A stretch of DNA of 64,000 nucleotides from Arminella tubonensis. Its GTDB lineage: Bacteria > Pseudomonadota > Alphaproteobacteria > Rhizobiales > Rhizobiaceae. The stretch is from positions 434,001 to 498,000 of the forward strand of contig NZ_PCDP01000001.1 in the NCBI RefSeq assembly GCF_003240585.1. Direction: 5' to 3'. Every line of letters starts with the position of its first letter. Position 1 is the stretch's first letter. The position numbers and the translations under genes are program-made. Below the pieces are notes generated by a model that was given only the letters and a program-made list of their open reading frames with translations, did not search any database and was not told where the DNA came from. Below are positions 19,200-26,369 of this stretch, piece by piece.

Positions 19200-19778
19200 C
19201 TATAGATTGCGCTGGCCGCGCATCGCCGTGCGCGCCAGCATTGCGGAAATCTGGGCTTCGCTCTTTTGGAAGCTGTGCGCGTCCTGCGTGGTGACATTGA
19301 AGACGATCGGCGATACACCGTGGCCCGACATCGCCACGCCGAGCGAACCGTCCGAACCGCGCTTCAGCGGCAGGATCGCTTCCGAACCCGCCTCGCCCAT
19401 CAGGCCGAGATCGCCGCCCATCGGAAAATAGGTTGGCGATGCCACGACGCCGCCGTCGGCAAAAGCCGTCATCCGGCCAGGTGCGGCGCCGTCGGCAAAG
19501 GCGAACAGATTGCCGATGCCATTGGCAAGGCTGCTTGTTGCGCTGCCGATTGCACCCTCCAACGGCTTGAGGCCGGCCGAGAGCGCAATATCAGTCAGTC
19601 GATTGCCGAGACCTCGCAGGACGCTGTCGAGGCCCTTCCCTCCCATGGTCGCCGATGTCAACGCGCCTGCCAGTGCTGCGCCGAAGGAGCGCGAGCGGCC
19701 GTCAAGATCGTCCAGCGTCCGTTTGAGGGCTTGTGCCTGGTCGTTGGTCGAGGAAAGGTCGTTATCGCTCTCGTCCAT
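19200..19778 (-). CDS. GTA gp11-type tail tape-measure protein
   Basis: A 192-residue protein, short for a tape measure but close to GTA gp11 (about 220). It has an N-terminal coiled helix (about 5-30), a glycine/alanine-rich hydrophobic middle, and the C-terminal motif FADGGVVASPTYFP followed by LMGEAGSEAILPLKRG, typical of the end of tail tape-measure proteins. It would set the short tail length and line the tail lumen. Upstream lies an AT-rich 183-base gap; downstream lies the inserted lectin gene. Confidence 0.9.
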   Translation of the reverse strand: MDESDNDLSSTNDQAQALKRTLDDLDGRSRSFGAALAGALTSATMGGKGLDSVLRGLGNRLTDIALSAGLKPLEGAIGSATSSLANGIGNLFAFADGAAPGRMTAFADGGVVASPTYFPMGGDLGLMGEAGSEAILPLKRGSDGSLGVAMSGHGVSPIVFNVTTQDAHSFQKSEAQISAMLARTAMRGQRNL

Positions 19779-19961
19779 GGGGGCTCCTAAAACTTGCAGA
19801 AACTGTTCGGCCAGCTCTTGCCGTGCCGATGAAAACCCACTCTCGGCACATGCGCCGACACATTACCTACACGAAAATAAGAATACTCGTATAAAGTGTT
19901 TTATTATATAATACAGCTAATAAGAGTCGATATGTTCGTCAAGCATCAAATTCGAATTGCC

Positions 19962-20162
19962 TTAACTATCTGGAAACTGCTCCATCAGTTCCCGCAAATT
20001 CCTCCGCTCGAGTGTGCCAGCACGAGGCGAGAAGCCGCCGGCCATCGCGTGGAACTCGATCGGCGTCATCGCCCACAGAGTGTCGGGTGGAAGCCGCAGC
20101 AGGCTAAGACCGACGTGAAGAACACGGCGCCAGGGGAACGGAGCCGGAGCCGTGCTGTCCAA
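19962..20162 (-). CDS. GTA gp10.1-type small tail assembly protein
   Basis: About 66 residues containing APFPWRRVLHVGLSLLRLPPDTLWAMTPIEF, the signature of the small conserved phage protein that follows gp10 in GTA clusters and is thought to act as a tail assembly chaperone. The TTG at 20162 is used because no ATG or GTG is available in frame; initiation further upstream within the gp10 overlap is possible. It precedes an AT-rich spacer that breaks the usual tight junction with gp11. Confidence 0.8.
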   Translation of the reverse strand: MDSTAPAPFPWRRVLHVGLSLLRLPPDTLWAMTPIEFHAMAGGFSPRAGTLERRNLRELMEQFPDS

Positions 20163-20188
20163 GCTGTCAGAAATGCTGCCCGCTGCGG

Positions 20189-20551
20189 CTAGAGAGGGTC
20201 CACCGTGGCGTCCGCCCGATCCCCCATGAATGTCGCCGTCAGCAAATCCCGGACGACCGCGGCGTAAGCGGCTATACCGCCGTCGATGCCGACGGTCGCA
20301 ACATCCTCGTCGGAAAAGACGTTGCCACCACCGCGAAGGCCCGCGCCGATGATGCGGATCATATCGGCGGCCCTCAGCTTTCCGTCGGAAAAGCGGGCGG
20401 CAAGTCCCGAAAGGTTGTCGGCGGCGAAGGCTGTCTCCAGCTCGGCCAGGGCGCCGAGCGTCAGGCAGAGAATGCGGCGTTCACCATCGATCTCGGCCTC
20501 GATCTCGCCGCGATGGCGATTGGCGCGCGCGCCAGTGCGTAGCCTCGGCAT
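20189..20551 (-). CDS. GTA gp10-type tail assembly protein
   Basis: A 120-residue protein of the GTA-gp10 family. It is recognised by its N-terminal RANRHRGEIEAEIDGERRILCLTLGALAELE and the later IGAGLRGGGN segment. Phage proteins of this type are tail assembly chaperones. Its ATG at 20551 shares one base with the gp9 stop (TGATG), so the two are coupled. Length agrees with the family. Confidence 0.88.
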   Translation of the reverse strand: MPRLRTGARANRHRGEIEAEIDGERRILCLTLGALAELETAFAADNLSGLAARFSDGKLRAADMIRIIGAGLRGGGNVFSDEDVATVGIDGGIAAYAAVVRDLLTATFMGDRADATVDPL

Positions 20552-20958
20552 CAGAGCCCTCCGAAGGCAATGGGGCCGGCCGATTCCAGCGCGATATCGA
20601 AGGTCACCTCGCCGTTATGCTGGCCCGAATATTCGAGCGCCGTCACCTGGAAAGCCCCCGTCACCGTTCCGAAATCCGGGATGACGATCTGCCAGGAGAG
20701 GATCGAGCCGCTGAAGAAGGCATTGCGGATCAGCTCGTCCGAAGCCTGGTCCTTGAAGAGGCCCGAACCGCCGAGCGAAGCGCGCTGCATGCCGGCGCCG
20801 CCCAGCAGTTCGCGCCATCGGCCAACGCTTTCGGCATCGGTGATATCGACAGTTTCCGTATTGAACGAGAGCTTCTTCGTTCTCAGGCCAGCCACCGTCC
20901 CATAGGCGCTGCCATTGTAAATCTTCAGCAGCAGGTCCTTGCCCTTCTGCGCCACCAT
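20551..20958 (-). CDS. GTA gp9-type major tail protein (TP901-1 family)
   Basis: A 135-residue tail tube protein. Characteristic features are the start MVAQKGKDLLLKI, the segment LRTKKLSFNTETVDITDAES and the ending TFDIALESAGPIAF, as in TP901-1-type major tail proteins. It polymerises into the tail tube. The ATG lies 81 bases after gp8 and the gene is coupled to gp10. Confidence 0.92.
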   Translation of the reverse strand: MVAQKGKDLLLKIYNGSAYGTVAGLRTKKLSFNTETVDITDAESVGRWRELLGGAGMQRASLGGSGLFKDQASDELIRNAFFSGSILSWQIVIPDFGTVTGAFQVTALEYSGQHNGEVTFDIALESAGPIAFGGL

Positions 20959-21039
20959 CGCACTATCCTCTCCAAAGAAAACGGCGCCACGAGGGGCGCC
21001 TGTCAGTTCAAATCAAAATGTCGAAACGGGCTGCGGCAA

Positions 21040-21441
21040 TTACTCCGTCACCGCGCGAAACCGCATCTCCGCACAAAACAGGCGCGTCTTTGGCTCCCGT
21101 CGCGCTTTCGTCGAAGCGTGCCGGAGGTTGACGAGGGCATGGGCGGCAAGTGGCAACGCCGCATCCTGCAGCAAGGCGTGGATCATGGCGGCGATCTCCT
21201 GGGCAATTCGCTGGCCGGCGGCGTCGGACCAGACTTCAAGGACAAGGAGATGCTCCTCGCCGGGTTCGGTCGCCGTCGAATAGTCGCTGGTCGTCATTTC
21301 GGAAATGACGATCGCGGGCAGCTGTTTTCCGGTGACCAGCCGGTCGCGGATGCCATCCGCGCCGATGAGGGTTGTCAGGGCTGCATCGGCACCGAGCCGC
21401 GTGTGGATCGCCCGCAGCAGGTCGTTGGCCGCCGCGCTCAT
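21040..21441 (-). CDS. GTA gp8-type tail completion protein (DUF3168)
   Basis: A 133-residue DUF3168 protein, recognised by LLRAIHTRLGADAALTTLIGADGIRDRL and the later segment HLLVLEVWSDAAG. Members terminate or complete the tail at the head-tail joint. Its start at 21441 overlaps the stop of a 37-codon micro-ORF by four bases, in the same manner that the micro-ORF overlaps gp7. Confidence 0.9.
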   Translation of the reverse strand: MSAAANDLLRAIHTRLGADAALTTLIGADGIRDRLVTGKQLPAIVISEMTTSDYSTATEPGEEHLLVLEVWSDAAGQRIAQEIAAMIHALLQDAALPLAAHALVNLRHASTKARREPKTRLFCAEMRFRAVTE

Positions 21442-21551
21442 CGATCTTGCCTGACTTCGGTTTTCACCGGCCGGGTTTGCCGACCCGCCGCGGCTAGCCG
21501 CGAAAGCAGCGCAGCAAGGTCGGGTAGCGTGAATTGCAGCATCGCGTTCAT
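21438..21551 (-). CDS. 37-residue micro-protein between GTA gp7 and gp8
   Basis: A short frame (MNAMLQFTLPDLAALLSRL..., basic C-terminal half) begins at an ATG overlapping the gp7 stop and ends with a TGA overlapping the gp8 start. Four-base overlaps on both sides mean ribosomes leaving gp7 would re-initiate here and then at gp8, so translation is likely. The first half is an amphipathic or hydrophobic helix and the second half is polar and basic. No family is recognised. It may only be a coupling peptide. Confidence 0.6.
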   Translation of the reverse strand: MNAMLQFTLPDLAALLSRLAAAGRQTRPVKTEVRQDR

Positions 21552-21883
21552 GGCAGTTTCTCCTCGCAATGGCAGATCAGATAGCGGCGCGTTTCGTCGG
21601 GGTCCTCAGTGGCACCAATGCGGAATATCCGCGCGCCCTTGCGCAGGCGCATGCCGATCGAGACATCAGTGCGCCACCGCAGCCAGATGCGATGCGTTCG
21701 CGTGAAAATCTCGCTGCCGGCCTCTTCCGCAACAGCCGAAGCAACCGGTTCGATCAGCGCCCAGGCCGAGGCCCTCTCCTCGAAAACCGTGGTCGCGCCA
21801 CCCTGCCCGTCTGGCGTTTCGACCGGGACTTCGAGGTTCAACCGCGCGGTCATCTGCCCCGGGTCGAAGAAAGTCGAGCGCAT
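21548..21883 (-). CDS. GTA gp7-type head-tail joining protein
   Basis: A 111-residue head-tail adaptor of the SPP1 gp16/HK97 gp9 class. It shows the family's opening DPGQMTARLNLEVP, the middle SEIFTRTHRIWLRWRTDV and the C-terminal YLICHCEE. It would sit between the connector and the tail. It starts two bases before the end of gp6 on the map and is coupled to the micro-ORF downstream. Confidence 0.9.
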   Translation of the reverse strand: MRSTFFDPGQMTARLNLEVPVETPDGQGGATTVFEERASAWALIEPVASAVAEEAGSEIFTRTHRIWLRWRTDVSIGMRLRKGARIFRIGATEDPDETRRYLICHCEEKLP

Positions 21884-21885
21884 GG

Positions 21886-22455
21886 TCAGAGCCTCCGTAT
21901 CAGGAAAGGTGCAACCAGCCGGTCGTAGCCGGGCGGGATCAGCGCCGGCTGATCCTCCGTCGCAACGACACCGCGGCAGGAGAACATCTGAGCGAGGTGG
22001 GTGAGCATCGCGCGCTTCAGCGTGTCCGGAACATCGGCGGCGGTGGCGCCGAACCCTGCGGTGAAATCGACCTCGATGCCATTGACGGTGCGAGCCGGCT
22101 GCGGACGCTGCGGCAACATCAGCCGTGCCGGGCGTCGCCGCCCGTCGAGCATGTGGCCTGCCAGCGAGACCGGACCAGCATTTCCGGCCGCGTCGTAAAC
22201 CGTCACTTTTTCAATGGTTTGCACCGGCCCTCTGCTAATCTGAATCACGCCGTCTTCAGATATTGAATCAAGATAGAGCCTTAGGCTCTGGGTGATCAGG
22301 CAAAGACCCGTCGTGCGCTCCAGATGTTCGCGGGCAACGCGGATCAACGTCAGAACGAGATCGTCTTCGTCAGGTGTGTCGAGACGCAGATGCGCCTTGG
22401 CAACGGCAAGCGACAGCGCCTCCGCCGTTGGCGGAGCGATCAGGGCATAGGTCAT
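21886..22455 (-). CDS. GTA gp6-type head-tail connector protein
   Basis: A 189-residue protein of the phage gp6-like connector family, recognised by the N-terminal AKAHLRLDTPDEDDLVLTLIRVAREHLE and the later segment GFGATAADVPDTLKRAMLTHLAQ. It attaches to the portal ring as an adaptor. It begins at the ATG at 22455, immediately after (in transcription) a 400-base block of tandem repeats that separates it from the capsid gene. Confidence 0.9.
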   Translation of the reverse strand: MTYALIAPPTAEALSLAVAKAHLRLDTPDEDDLVLTLIRVAREHLERTTGLCLITQSLRLYLDSISEDGVIQISRGPVQTIEKVTVYDAAGNAGPVSLAGHMLDGRRRPARLMLPQRPQPARTVNGIEVDFTAGFGATAADVPDTLKRAMLTHLAQMFSCRGVVATEDQPALIPPGYDRLVAPFLIRRL

Positions 22456-22514
22456 GGGTCGTCCTTAGGTCGCGCGAGCGCGCGGGTGGGAGGTGATAGT
22501 TGGGTGTGTGAGGC

Positions 22515-22850
22515 GATCACCCCACCCCGGCACTTTGTGCCGACCCTCCCCATCAAGGGGAGGGTTGAGATCGGAGGCTGCGGTCCCTTACCTCCCCCCT
22601 TGATGGGGGAGGTCGCGCGAAGGCGCGGGTGGGGGTGACTGTTGGGTGTCTGGGGCGGTCACCCCACCCCGGCACTTCGTGCCGACCCTTCCCCTCAAGG
22701 GGAGGGTTGAGATCGGAGGCTGCGGTCCCTTACCTCCCCCTTGATGGGGGAGGTCGCGCGAAGGCGCGGGTGGGGGTGACTGTTGGGTGTCTGAGGCGGT
22801 CACCCCACCCCGGCACTGCGTGCCGACCCTCCCCCTCAAGGGGAGGGTGA
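22515..22850. repeat. Tandem array of a 142-base palindromic element (about 2.4 copies)
   Basis: The motif ACCCCACCCCGG recurs at 22519, 22661 and 22802, giving a period of about 142 bases. Each unit has a palindrome around CCTCCCC/GGGGAGG, a 'tcggaggctgcggtcc' linker and a second palindrome followed by 'cgcgcgaaggcgcgg'. Related single copies occur at 31815, 53915 and 58090. The copies differ at only a few positions, so the duplication looks recent. It separates capsid (gp5) and connector (gp6) genes and could fold into strong RNA structure. Confidence 0.9.
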
Positions 22851-22855
22851 AGAAA

Positions 22856-24124
22856 CTACGCTGCCGAGAACTTCACCAGCTTGATGGCTTCGAAATCCTG
22901 GACGCCGCCGCCGACGCGTTTGGTGGTGTAGAACAGCACGTGGGGCTTGGCGGAATAGGGATCACGGAGGACGCGGATGCCGACGCGGTCGACGACGAGA
23001 TAGCCGGCGCGGAAGTCGCCGAAGGCGATGGGGAACGCATCGGCCGCGATGTCGGGCATATTCTCGGCTTCCGCCACGGGGAAGCCCATAAGCGACGCCG
23101 TTGCGCCTGCAACTGCCGGCGGTTGCCAGAGATAATTGCCGTCCGCATCCTTGAACTTTCGCAGTGCTGCCTGCGTGCGGCGGTTCATCATGAAGTTGCC
23201 GTTCTGGCGGCGACTGGCCTTCAGCGCGTAGATCGTGTCGACGAGAACGTCGGTCGGGCCAACGGGCTTGAAGGCGCCGGCGGCACCTGTCGCGACATAG
23301 CCGAGATTGCCCCAGCTCCATGTCGCGTCGGCGACCGCCGTGTAGGACAGGAAGCCCTTCGGCTTGTTGACGCCGTCGCCGGAGACGAAGGCAGCGCTTT
23401 CCTGCTCGGCAAAGACGACATCGACCTCGCTCGAGATCCAGGCTTCGATATCGACCGCGGAGTCGTCGAGCAGCGCCTGGGTCGCGGCCGGCATCGCGTA
23501 GAGTTCCATGGTCGGGAAGATCATGTTGCTGAGCGTCGGCGTGCTGGTCTGAGGCCTTGCTGCCGTTTCCGATACCCAGCCGGATGCGAGGCCGGTCGTG
23601 TTGAAGGGCTTCTTCAGCACGGAGCTGGAGACTTGGCGGACAGTTGCGAGCGCCCGGACGGGGGATATGACCGCGAGGCGCCGGCCGATCTCGCTGTCGA
23701 TTTCCGGCGGCACCAGATAGCCGCCGTCGCCGTCGGACCCGACTGATAGAGCCTTGGCTTCCAGGTCGCGCAGGCTCGCCTCGTCGCCGCCGCGGATATA
23801 GGCTTCGAACGCCGCCTTGTGCTCGGGAGAGCCGGACGACCCAAATCCCGGGCGCCCGAGCGGCGGGCGGGCCTTTTTCAGCAGGAGCTGGTCCAGCACC
23901 TGTTTGTGTTCGTCCACGGCGCGATTGATGCGGTCCATCTTGTCGCGCGTGACGACGTCGGCGGTCAGTTTGCTCTCTATTTCTCCCAGGCGCCGGTCAT
24001 TGACGTCCTTGAAGGCTTCGAAGGCGCCCATGAAGTCGTCGAAGGCGCCGGTCACCGTGTCCGGCACCGTCTTGATTTCCAGTGCGCTGCGGTTTGCGGC
24101 GATATTTTTCGTCTGCTCAGTCAT
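22856..24124 (-). CDS. GTA gp5-type major capsid protein (HK97 fold)
   Basis: A 422-residue capsid protein. An N-terminal helical scaffold-like region (about 25-115) is followed by the HK97-type domain: GGYLVPPEID, then STPTLSNMIFPTMELYAMPAATQALLDDS, and the C-terminal GDFRAGYLVVDRVGIRVLRDPY. The prohead protease encoded upstream would remove the N-terminal delta region. The gene overlaps gp4 by eight bases. Coding is intact. Confidence 0.95.
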   Translation of the reverse strand: MTEQTKNIAANRSALEIKTVPDTVTGAFDDFMGAFEAFKDVNDRRLGEIESKLTADVVTRDKMDRINRAVDEHKQVLDQLLLKKARPPLGRPGFGSSGSPEHKAAFEAYIRGGDEASLRDLEAKALSVGSDGDGGYLVPPEIDSEIGRRLAVISPVRALATVRQVSSSVLKKPFNTTGLASGWVSETAARPQTSTPTLSNMIFPTMELYAMPAATQALLDDSAVDIEAWISSEVDVVFAEQESAAFVSGDGVNKPKGFLSYTAVADATWSWGNLGYVATGAAGAFKPVGPTDVLVDTIYALKASRRQNGNFMMNRRTQAALRKFKDADGNYLWQPPAVAGATASLMGFPVAEAENMPDIAADAFPIAFGDFRAGYLVVDRVGIRVLRDPYSAKPHVLFYTTKRVGGGVQDFEAIKLVKFSAA

Positions 24125-24719
24125 GAGATCTTCCTTGTTTGAAGGTTTCTGTCATCAACATCCGGGTCGCCCGCCGCATGGTGCGGACGAGCTCGGTTTC
24201 CCTGTCGCGGAACCACCGCGCATTCTTGACATTCTGGACGCGGGCCGACGGCAGCATCGGAAAGGTCACCACCGAGATCTCCCAGAGGTCCGCCTCGAGG
24301 ATGCGCCGGACGCCGGATTTGGCGTCGGTTCTGGCGCGCACCGTGCGGAAGCCGATCGAGAGGCCGTCGAGGGCGGCATTCTTCAGGAGCTGGTGCACCT
24401 CGCGGGCCCGCGCCACGCCGTCGGCCAATACGCCCTCGACATAGAGGCCGCGGGCATCCTCGCGGATCGTCTTCCAGGCGCCGATCGGCTCGGCAGGATC
24501 GTGCTGGAACAGCATGCGCACGCCGCCCGGGCCGCGCTCCGCGAGCGACTTGCGGAAAGCGCCGCGCTCGACCCTGTCCTTGCCGAGATCGACTTCCTCG
24601 AAGACGCTGGCATAGCCCGAGAAGCTGCCGTCGCTCCCCAGCCCCCTCAGTTCGAGATTGGCGAATTTGCAGGTATCGATGCCCATGGGGCTGCGCTCCC
24701 GGGCGCCTGACGCGGTCAT
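24117..24719 (-). CDS. GTA gp4-type prohead protease (HK97 family)
   Basis: A 200-residue serine protease that matures the capsid. Recognised motifs are the start of the fold at GSFSGYASVFEEVDLGKD, the histidine in MLFQHDPAEPIG and the serine region LDGLSIGFRT, with WEISVVTFPMLPSA typical of the family. The ATG at 24719 begins MTASGARERSPMG; a longer upstream frame is out of character. It precedes the capsid gene with an eight-base overlap. Confidence 0.93.
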   Translation of the reverse strand: MTASGARERSPMGIDTCKFANLELRGLGSDGSFSGYASVFEEVDLGKDRVERGAFRKSLAERGPGGVRMLFQHDPAEPIGAWKTIREDARGLYVEGVLADGVARAREVHQLLKNAALDGLSIGFRTVRARTDAKSGVRRILEADLWEISVVTFPMLPSARVQNVKNARWFRDRETELVRTMRRATRMLMTETFKQGRSHD

Positions 24720-24757
24720 GGTTGGTTCTCCTTGATGTGATGGAAGTTGTTCCGGCG

Positions 24758-25078
24758 TTACGAGCCTGGCTTGTCGCCATAGCGGGCAGCCAGCCGTGAC
24801 AGGATGCCGAGGCCCCACCAGGCGCAAAGGCTGGCCGCAGCCGACCCGGACAGCATCACTTCCGACGCGGAAAGGATCGCGGCCGGCTCCAGCCGCTCGG
24901 CGATCCAGACCCCGGTGGGGCCGCCGAAGGTCAGTCCGCAGGCGACACCGGTGAAAAAGCGGCTGGCGGCTTCGCGCCGGCTCTTCGGCAGCAAATAGAT
25001 CAGCGAAACCGCAGCACCCGCCGCCGCCCCGACGGCCCTCTCCGCCCACAGTCCTGCATCACCTGAGAACTCGGCCAT
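24758..25078 (-). CDS. Small membrane protein between portal and protease region (DUF6107-like)
   Basis: A 106-residue protein with three hydrophobic stretches (about 12-30, 42-60 and 70-95) and the basic segment LPKSRREAASRF between the first two. I believe it belongs to DUF6107, a small family found in rhizobial GTA clusters; this comes from memory and was not checked. It lies just upstream of the prohead protease. A membrane or holin-like role is possible. Function is unknown. Confidence 0.65.
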   Translation of the reverse strand: MAEFSGDAGLWAERAVGAAAGAAVSLIYLLPKSRREAASRFFTGVACGLTFGGPTGVWIAERLEPAAILSASEVMLSGSAAASLCAWWGLGILSRLAARYGDKPGS

Positions 25079-25161
25079 TTCTTAATCTCTCCTGGATATG
25101 ATGGTCGGACGGGCGCTGTGTTCAACGGCCCTTCACCGGCGTCACGCGGCCGGCTGCGATC

Positions 25162-25182
25162 TGCCTGACGTTACGTCAGGCA
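25162..25182. promoter_or_regulatory. Perfect 9+9 palindrome upstream of the DUF6107-like gene
   Basis: TGCCTGACG and CGTCAGGCA flank a TTA centre, a perfect palindrome 84 bases upstream of the start of the small membrane protein gene. It may be an operator for the downstream half of the GTA cluster or a terminator for the alkB transcript. No T-run follows on the minus strand, which favours a binding site. Confidence 0.5.
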
Positions 25183-25299
25183 ATCGGCGTTTTCTGAGTC
25201 TTTTGAAATGGTTGGGTCGGGATCTTCGGAGGTTGAGTCCGAGGCTTCGGAAATTGAGTCGGGTTGGCGAGCGAGAGAATCGATAAAAATTCCGCGTAT

Positions 25300-25480
25300 C
25301 AGAGAGCCCTCACCCTGAGGTGCGCAGGCCATCGGCCGGAGCCTCGAAGGGCGGGGGCGCTTGCTCGGTGGGGCCAGCTTCAAATCGCGTAAATGGCAGC
25401 TCCGGGCCCGACCCTCGTGGTTCGAGGCATGGTTGCGCTTGCGCTCCACCATACACCTCACCATGAGGGCGGGGCGCAGC
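25300..25480. repeat. Dispersed palindromic repeat (family with CCTGAGGTGC...CCTCGAAGGGCGG)
   Basis: The unit with CCTCACCCTGAGGTGC and GCCTCGAAGGGCGG is present, followed by a second, more diverged arm (TGGTTCGAGGCATGG ... CCTCACCATGAGGGC). A related short copy lies at 34600-34650. Together with 25079-25299 it makes a 405-base gap with no supported gene between the AlkB-like gene and the DUF6107-like gene. Confidence 0.65.
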
Positions 25481-25483
25481 GCC

Positions 25484-26053
25484 CTAAGACCTCATGACAA
25501 TCCTGAACGTCAGCGAGATCCTGCGCTGTCGGGACAGCCTTTCACCCTCGATGACATCAGAAGCACGCGCCGGAATTTCATGGGTCCATCCATACCGCGC
25601 CTCCGCGCCGAGCAGCAGCAGCGAACGCGGCTCCAAAATCAGGGACCGCCGCTCGCCATGCTCCACATCGCGAAATACCAGCTCGCAGGCCGAAAGCAGA
25701 CTGAGGGAGGCAATCCACTCGGCAAAGCACGGCACGCAATCGACGTGGGCGCTGATGCCCTGCCCCGGCAGATATTCGTTGGCAATGACCTGATCCGGCA
25801 AGCGGTCGAAATAGCCCTCCCGGACCAGCCTATCGGCAAGCCGGGCAAGCCAGTCCGGCAGCGGGCCAAGATAGGCATCGTCCGTGACCGTCCTTGCACG
25901 ATAATCGTATCGATAGCCGAAGTGCTGGACGCGGCGCTTGAGTTCTGTGCTCCAGACACCGTCGTCGAGGACAGCTGCAAGCGCTGCTTGCTCTTCGTTC
26001 GAGAGGAAATTCGAAACATGAATGGCGCCCGGCGGCAAATCCGCTTTGCTCAT
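25484..26053 (-). CDS. AlkB-like 2-oxoglutarate/Fe(II) dioxygenase inside the GTA cluster
   Basis: A 189-residue dioxygenase of the AlkB superfamily, which removes alkyl groups from nucleic acid bases. Iron ligands are H103 and D105 (ISAHVDC) and H158 (YGWTHEI); the 2-oxoglutarate-binding arginines are R178 and R184 (RISLTFR). The N-terminal nucleotide-recognition lid contains the RVQHFGYRYDY motif of the ALKBH8/bacterial group. Its start overlaps the stop of the ribbon-helix-helix gene (ATGA), so it is translationally coupled and probably under that regulator. It is not part of the conserved GTA gene set. Substrate (DNA or RNA) is unknown. Confidence 0.88.
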   Translation of the reverse strand: MSKADLPPGAIHVSNFLSNEEQAALAAVLDDGVWSTELKRRVQHFGYRYDYRARTVTDDAYLGPLPDWLARLADRLVREGYFDRLPDQVIANEYLPGQGISAHVDCVPCFAEWIASLSLLSACELVFRDVEHGERRSLILEPRSLLLLGAEARYGWTHEIPARASDVIEGERLSRQRRISLTFRIVMRS

Positions 26054-26313
26054 CTGGATGTCGTGTCCGCGTTGAGGCGGTCAAGCTCCGCAAATAGCAC
26101 CTCGGCATCGACAAACCTGCCTTCCCTAATATCGTTTTCGCCCTTCAACACTTCGAGAATGTCCTTGCCCTCAGCCAACAGATAATATTTCAGCGCCCGG
26201 ACGATGACCCAGCTGCGGGTTCGTTCGGAGGCCTTTGCGATCGTTTCGATGTCGCGGAGGATGTCTTCGGGAAGGCGAAGGGCGATCGGGTCGGAGAGGA
26301 CTGGCTTGGACAT
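26050..26313 (-). CDS. Ribbon-helix-helix (CopG/ParD-like) DNA-binding protein
   Basis: An 87-residue protein beginning MSKPVLSDPIALRLPEDILRDIETIAKASERTRSWVIVRALKYYL: a beta strand (ALRLP) followed by two helices, as in CopG/ParD antitoxins. The C-terminal 35 residues are acidic and could neutralise a partner. No RelE/ParE toxin follows; instead an AlkB-like gene overlaps its stop by four bases. The start has a strong AAGGAG site seven bases upstream, and an imperfect palindrome lies just before it, suggesting autoregulation. Confidence 0.85.
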   Translation of the reverse strand: MSKPVLSDPIALRLPEDILRDIETIAKASERTRSWVIVRALKYYLLAEGKDILEVLKGENDIREGRFVDAEVLFAELDRLNADTTSR

Positions 26314-26325
26314 TAGAAGCTCCTT

Positions 26326-26346
26326 TTGTAATACGGCGTATAACAA
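26326..26346. promoter_or_regulatory. Putative operator of the ribbon-helix-helix/alkB pair
   Basis: TTGTAATAC-GGC-GTATAACAA is a palindrome with one mismatch in nine pairs. It sits between the end of the portal reading frame and the ribosome site of the regulator gene. Its TA-rich arms resemble sites bound by ribbon-helix-helix antitoxins. A -10-like TATAC is embedded in it on the minus strand. Confidence 0.55.
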
Positions 26347-26369
26347 ATTTGCTTCGAAGGTACGAGGAA

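Noticed and set aside
22515..22850. Possible CRISPR array
   Set aside because: The repeat unit is about 142 bases with no unique spacers, and single copies occur elsewhere; it is a tandem palindromic element.
25171..25464. 97-codon minus-strand frame with a Ser/Asp-rich end
   Set aside because: Much of it lies in a dispersed palindromic repeat and the acidic tail has no ribosome site or family pattern; not convincing as a gene.
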